This document shows positions 60,978 to 64,000 of a stretch of DNA of 64,000 bases, one piece after another. The position numbers and the translations under genes were made by a program. The notes below the pieces were generated by a model. That model was not told the origin of the DNA, made no database searches, and was given only the letters and a program-made list of their open reading frames with translations. Location: contig CAWGLW010000006.1 in the NCBI GenBank assembly GCA_963823525.1, forward strand, positions 248,001-312,000, written 5' to 3'. Origin of the DNA: CAWGLW01 sp963823525. Its GTDB lineage: Bacteria > Pseudomonadota > Gammaproteobacteria > Steroidobacterales > Steroidobacteraceae. Positions within the stretch are counted from its first letter, which is position 1. Each line of letters begins with the position of its first letter.

Positions 60978-61292
60978 TCAGGCGCCCTGGATACCGGTGA
61001 TCTTGACTTCGGTGTAGGGCTGACGATGCGTGCCCTGCCGCAGGTAGTGCTTGCGGCGCCGGAACTTCACGATCCGCACCTTGTTGCCCTTACCATGCGA
61101 CTGAACCGTCCCGGTGACCCTGCCGCCGTCCACGTAGGGCGCGCCCACTTTGACGTCGGCGCCGGCGCCAAGCATCAGCACCTTGTCGAATTCCACATCG
61201 GCGCCAGCGTCCGCACCGAGCCGTTCGATACGAACCACGTCGCCCTCGGCGACACGGTATTGCTTGCCGCCCGTCGTAATGACCGCGTACAT
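60978..61292 (-). CDS. rplU: 50S ribosomal protein L21
   Basis: 104 aa. YAVITTGGKQYRVAEGDVVR start and KFRRRKHYLRQGTHRQPYT near the end are L21 signatures. Start ATG 61292; longer frames upstream run through the promoter. The leader holds a CCGGGC/GCCCGG hairpin at 61314-61327. First gene of rplU-rpmA-obgE. Confidence 0.97.
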   Translation of the reverse strand: MYAVITTGGKQYRVAEGDVVRIERLGADAGADVEFDKVLMLGAGADVKVGAPYVDGGRVTGTVQSHGKGNKVRIVKFRRRKHYLRQGTHRQPYTEVKITGIQGA

Positions 61293-61343
61293 GATCTTTG
61301 CACTCCACAGGATCCGGGCAGGCCCGGCATAGAAAGACCGGTA

Positions 61344-61372
61344 ATAGTACGATCCCGGCTGCCGCGAATCAA
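61344..61372 (-). promoter_or_regulatory. sigma-70 promoter for rplU-rpmA-obgE
   Basis: On the minus strand TTGATT (61372-61367), 17-nt spacer, TACTAT (61349-61344), 51 bp before the rplU start. A close fit to consensus, as expected for a ribosomal operon. Confidence 0.7.
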
Positions 61373-61453
61373 GCACCGGGGTGTTAAGCCCGCATTCCAT
61401 GGCGCGCGGCCGGAAGGTACCATCACGAGCCCCCAGGAGCACTGATTGCGGAA

Positions 61454-62422
61454 ATGCAACTAGAAGAAATACGCGAACTGGTCGCCGAGGACTTGCAGAG
61501 CACAGACCAGGTCATCACCGCAAGCCTCGCCAGCGATGTCGCCCTCGTCAACCAGGTGGCCCAGTACATCATCGGCTGCGGCGGCAAGCGCCTGCGCCCG
61601 CTCAGCGTTCTGCTGGCGGCCCGGGCCTGCGGCTGCGATGGCGCAAGACACATCGAGGCAGCCGCGATCATTGAATTCATCCACACGGCCACGCTGCTCC
61701 ACGACGACGTGGTCGATGGCTCCGAGATGCGCCGTGGACGCGACACGGCGAACCACGTATTTGGTAACCAGGCCAGCGTGCTGGTCGGCGACTACCTGTA
61801 TTCCCGGGCTTTCCAGATGATGGTCAACCTCGAGGACCTGCGCATTCAGGGGGTCATGGCTAATGCGACCAACACGATCGCCGAGGGCGAGGTGTTGCAG
61901 CTCATGAACGCCAACGACCCCGATACGTCCGAAGCGAGCTACCTGACGGTCATCTACCGCAAGACGGCCAAGCTGTTCGAGGCCGGTGCGCAGATGGCAG
62001 CGATCCTGGCCGGGGCCCCGGAGGCGGTCGAAGCGGCGATGATCGACTATGGCCGGCACCTCGGCACGGCCTTCCAGCTGGTCGATGACGCGCTGGATTA
62101 CCAGGCCAATGAAGCCGAACTCGGCAAGAACCTCGGCGACGACCTGGCCGAAGGCAAACCGACCCTGCCGCTGATCTACGCGCTGTCGCACTCCTCGCCC
62201 GAGGATACGGCCCGGCTGCGCGTGGTGGTCGAAAACGGAGGTGCCGACGACCTCGAAGAGGTCACGCGCGCGATTGAATCGTCGGGGGGGCTTGAGTACA
62301 CTGCCCGGCTGGCGCGCCAGGAGACCGATCTTGCGATCGAGGCGCTCCGCCGGGTTCCCGACTCGGCATACAAGGAAGCGTTGCGAGCGCTCGCTGAAAT
62401 CGCGGTGGCACGCCGGTCCTGA
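61454..62422 (+). CDS. ispB: octaprenyl diphosphate synthase
   Basis: A 322-aa trans-polyprenyl synthase that makes the ubiquinone side chain. First Asp-rich motif HDDVVDGSEMRRG, second LVDDALDYQ, plus GGKRLRPLSVLLAARA. Divergent from rplU, the standard gammaproteobacterial arrangement. A tRNA-Pro gene follows 27 bp later. The chain length (C40) is inferred from synteny. Confidence 0.94.
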   Translation: MQLEEIRELVAEDLQSTDQVITASLASDVALVNQVAQYIIGCGGKRLRPLSVLLAARACGCDGARHIEAAAIIEFIHTATLLHDDVVDGSEMRRGRDTANHVFGNQASVLVGDYLYSRAFQMMVNLEDLRIQGVMANATNTIAEGEVLQLMNANDPDTSEASYLTVIYRKTAKLFEAGAQMAAILAGAPEAVEAAMIDYGRHLGTAFQLVDDALDYQANEAELGKNLGDDLAEGKPTLPLIYALSHSSPEDTARLRVVVENGGADDLEEVTRAIESSGGLEYTARLARQETDLAIEALRRVPDSAYKEALRALAEIAVARRS

Positions 62423-62449
62423 GGCCTGCCGCCTCGCCGGATCCGCAGA

Positions 62450-62526
62450 CGGGGTGTAGCTCAGCCTGGTAGAGCGCTACGTTCGGGACGTAGAAGTCGG
62501 AGGTTCAAATCCTCTCACCCCGACCA
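62450..62526 (+). tRNA. tRNA-Pro (anticodon CGG)
   Basis: 77 nt with encoded CCA. Acceptor CGGGGTG/CACCCCG, anticodon stem CTACG/CGTAG with loop TTCGGGA (anticodon CGG), T loop TTCAAAT. All stems pair. Confidence 0.96.
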
Positions 62527-62530
62527 GCCG

Positions 62531-63037
62531 TCATTTGCGCGATGCGCGCATATCCCGGGCGAGTTGCGCGCGTCCACGCACCAGCTCAGCAAACTCCGGG
62601 CTCCAGTCCTTTTCACTGAAGTCCAGCCAGCTCAGCACGCCACGGTTTATCAGCAGGGAGTCCATCAGCCGTTGGGTGCCCTCGAAACGCTCGGGATCGT
62701 GACCGATTATCTGATGGCGCGCGAACGCGCCCTGAAAGCCGGAAAACATGTTTCTCAGCAGAAAATCGAAGCGTATCTTCTCGATTTTGTCGAGTTCATC
62801 AAAACTTCTGATCCCTTTTTCAAAAAGCGCTGCAAGTTCCGGATTCAGAATGAGGAGTTCTCGAATGTGATTGCCTGCCTCGACGGTCCGCTCGAATGAC
62901 GCCAGCCGATTTAGCTCAAAGGTCTGCGATATCTGGCGCGTGTTCTGGCGGATCTGTACCGCCAGGTAGATGAGGGAAATGACAACCGCCAGCGCGCCTA
63001 TCAACTCACCGATCGCGCCCCAATCCTGGATGGACAT
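62531..63037 (-). CDS. uncharacterised single-pass membrane protein
   Basis: 168 aa. The start MSIQDWGAIGELIGALAVV leads into one membrane helix (to about residue 28), then IRQNTRQI and a helical cytoplasmic domain with FDFLLRNMFSGFQGAFAR and a Trp-rich end. This N-terminal pattern is widespread in marine gammaproteobacterial hypothetical proteins, with no known function. Start ATG 63037. It lies 4 bp behind the tRNA-Pro on the opposite strand. Confidence 0.75.
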   Translation of the reverse strand: MSIQDWGAIGELIGALAVVISLIYLAVQIRQNTRQISQTFELNRLASFERTVEAGNHIRELLILNPELAALFEKGIRSFDELDKIEKIRFDFLLRNMFSGFQGAFARHQIIGHDPERFEGTQRLMDSLLINRGVLSWLDFSEKDWSPEFAELVRGRAQLARDMRASRK

Positions 63038-63222
63038 TGCTGACCTCACTTGTTGGCCAAATGACCCGCCATCACACTTCAAGCCGGGCGTCCGAGGCGG
63101 CCCGATGGCCTGGCTCCAAGCTTTTTCAAGGTGCCAAACAGCCGCGCTGCGGCGGAATTTGGCAAGACACCGTCAGGCCAGACTCGCAGTACAGCGTGCA
63201 GGATTTTCACGAGGTTGACCAG

Positions 63223-63678
63223 ATGACTCAATTACCCGCGACCCGCGCACACGAACTGGATCTGACCGATGGCTGGCTGCGTATCCGGTTTGACCGACCG
63301 GCACAGCGCAACGCGTTATCGGCGAACTCCGTGGCCGAACTGACTGACGTGCTTGAGTCGGTTCGCCACGACCGCTCGGTTCGCGGCATCAGCTTTCGTG
63401 GCAATGGCGGAGTCTTCTGCGCCGGCGGCGACTTGCAGGAATTCAGCGAGATCGCATCGGCCGGGGCCCGAACAGAATCCCGTGCGCTGAGCGTCAGTCA
63501 CGGTGCTGCGCGCCTTTTTGAGTGCATCGACACGGCACCGCAGTTGAGCTTGTCACTGATTGAGGGTGCAGCGATCGGCGGCGGGCTCGGGATTGCCTGT
63601 GCAAATCGGGAACCGTCTGTAATTCGGGGACAGTTTACTTATCTCGTAGCGAGCGAACAGCGCGATTCGAACACCTAG
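63223..63678 (+). pseudogene. enoyl-CoA hydratase/isomerase family, truncated
   Basis: Starts at ATG 63223. It shows the crotonase N-terminal half: LRIRFDRPAQRNALSANSVAEL, the oxyanion-hole segment FCAGGDLQEF, and EGAAIGGGLGIACA. Homology stops near 63603, about residue 127, where some 130 residues of a normal 260-aa enzyme are missing. The frame then runs through an 80-bp inverted-repeat element and ends at 63678. The catalytic Glu region is lost, so the product should be inactive. A longer in-frame start (63037) is not supported. Confidence 0.82.
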
Positions 63679-63701
63679 AGATAAGTAAACTGTCCCCGAA
63701 T
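63622..63701. mobile_element. 80-bp palindromic (MITE/REP-like) element
   Basis: Perfect 24-bp terminal inverted repeats (63622-63645 and 63678-63701) around a 32-bp centre. The ends read ATTCGGGGACAG...CTGTCCCCGAAT, a type I recall next to Y1 (REP-associated) transposases in many proteobacteria. No transposase inside. It separates a broken enoyl-CoA hydratase gene from the carbonic anhydrase stop codon. Confidence 0.75.
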
Positions 63702-64000
63702 CAGGCCATAGGCGGCATTCCGTCGAAGAACTCGACGACGCCGCTGTCCAGTGAATATTCCGCACCGACGACGAGCAGGCCTTGTTTTTCGATCAGTTCT
63801 TCGAGTATTTCCGAACCATTGCGCAGCTGGTTCGCCGAGGCCCGGATATTGGCCCTGACCGCGTGCTCGATCAGCGCGTCCGGGTCCTTGCGAAGGTCCG
63901 TCTCCAGAAGCCCTTCGACGGCAGGCCGAATGCGGTTGACGATCGAACGCAGATTGCGCGAGCGGCTCTCGGTCGGCTGCCCGAGCTCTTCGAGCGTGGC
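63701..64000 (-). CDS. beta-carbonic anhydrase, C-terminal part (5' end outside window)
   Basis: The minus-strand frame is open from the right edge to the TGA at 63701-63703 (99 codons). It reads through RANIRASANQLRNGSEILEE and GLLVVGAEYSLDSGVVEFFDG, the C-terminal signature of bacterial beta-class carbonic anhydrases. The zinc-binding Cys/His residues lie outside the window. The enzyme interconverts CO2 and bicarbonate. Its stop codon shares bases with the end of the palindromic element. Confidence 0.85.
   Translation of the reverse strand, partial: ATLEELGQPTESRSRNLRSIVNRIRPAVEGLLETDLRKDPDALIEHAVRANIRASANQLRNGSEILEELIEKQGLLVVGAEYSLDSGVVEFFDGMPPMA

Noticed and set aside
63037..63222. 62-residue extension of the enoyl-CoA hydratase fragment
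   Set aside because: Crotonase homology starts after ATG 63223; the upstream part is the divergent promoter region.

Overview
The window reads as the chromosome of a high-GC, respiratory, piliated gammaproteobacterium. Supporting signs are RnfABCDGE followed by nth, an E. coli-type PyrC, RNase T, a Grx4-type glutaredoxin, and two syntenic blocks of the kind known from Pseudomonas aeruginosa: fimT/pilVWXY1E-ispH-lspA-ileS-ribF-murJ-rpsT and obgE-rpmA-rplU-ispB. PEP-CTERM proteins and many TTG/GTG starts suggest an aquatic, deep-branching lineage. I cannot name the genus.

Layout. 1-2.8 kb: the end of a Ser/Thr kinase followed by two PilT/PilU-type ATPases. 2.9-11.4 kb: metG, the Rnf electron-transport complex, nth and a DUF1841 gene. 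11.4-13.8 kb: an MNIO enzyme (DUF692), a DUF2063 partner and a DoxX protein. 13.8-21.6 kb (minus): ROK kinase, sulfotransferase and the pyruvate dehydrogenase operon aceE-aceF-lpdA. 21.7-26.8 kb: M17 aminopeptidase (frameshifted), pyrC, rnt, then grxD, a DUF1289 gene and nadC. 26.9-34 kb: a GAF-PAS-PAS-GGDEF-EAL protein, two lipid-linked-sugar glycosyltransferases, a CDF metal exporter and a DUF374 acyltransferase. 34-38.8 kb: a compact accessory lipid cluster (phosphopantetheinyl transferase, cytochrome P450, fatty acyl-AMP ligase fused to an ACP, LpxL-type acyltransferase). 38.8-39.8 kb: a tandem repeat array built from tRNA-Thr pieces, the tRNA-Thr itself and an Irr-like Fur regulator. 40-47.5 kb: type IV pilus minor pilins, PilY1 and a PilE-like pilin. 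47.5-54.9 kb: ispH, lspA, ileS, ribF (frameshifted), murJ and rpsT. 55-59.3 kb: a TPR protein and two PEP-CTERM genes that interrupt the conserved block. 59.5-62.5 kb: obgE, rpmA, rplU, ispB and tRNA-Pro. 62.5-64 kb: a small membrane protein, a truncated enoyl-CoA hydratase ended by an 80-bp inverted-repeat element, and the 3' end of a beta-carbonic anhydrase gene.

Most original observations. (1) The two PEP-CTERM genes sit in duplicated frames (EBP-like dyad, sigma-54 promoter, gene, conserved hairpin). One frame carries a decayed copy of the obgE 3' end, and the dyad-to-promoter spacing is 87 versus 88 bp. (2) The P450/FAAL-ACP/PPTase/acyltransferase cluster looks like an uncharacterised acyl-modification pathway. 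(3) The DUF692-DUF2063-DoxX set has no visible precursor peptide. (4) The 152-155 bp array combines a direct copy of the tRNA-Thr 3' end with an inverted copy of its T-arm. (5) pepA-like and ribF each carry a one-base insertion in a run of the same base, which looks like sequence error rather than gene loss.
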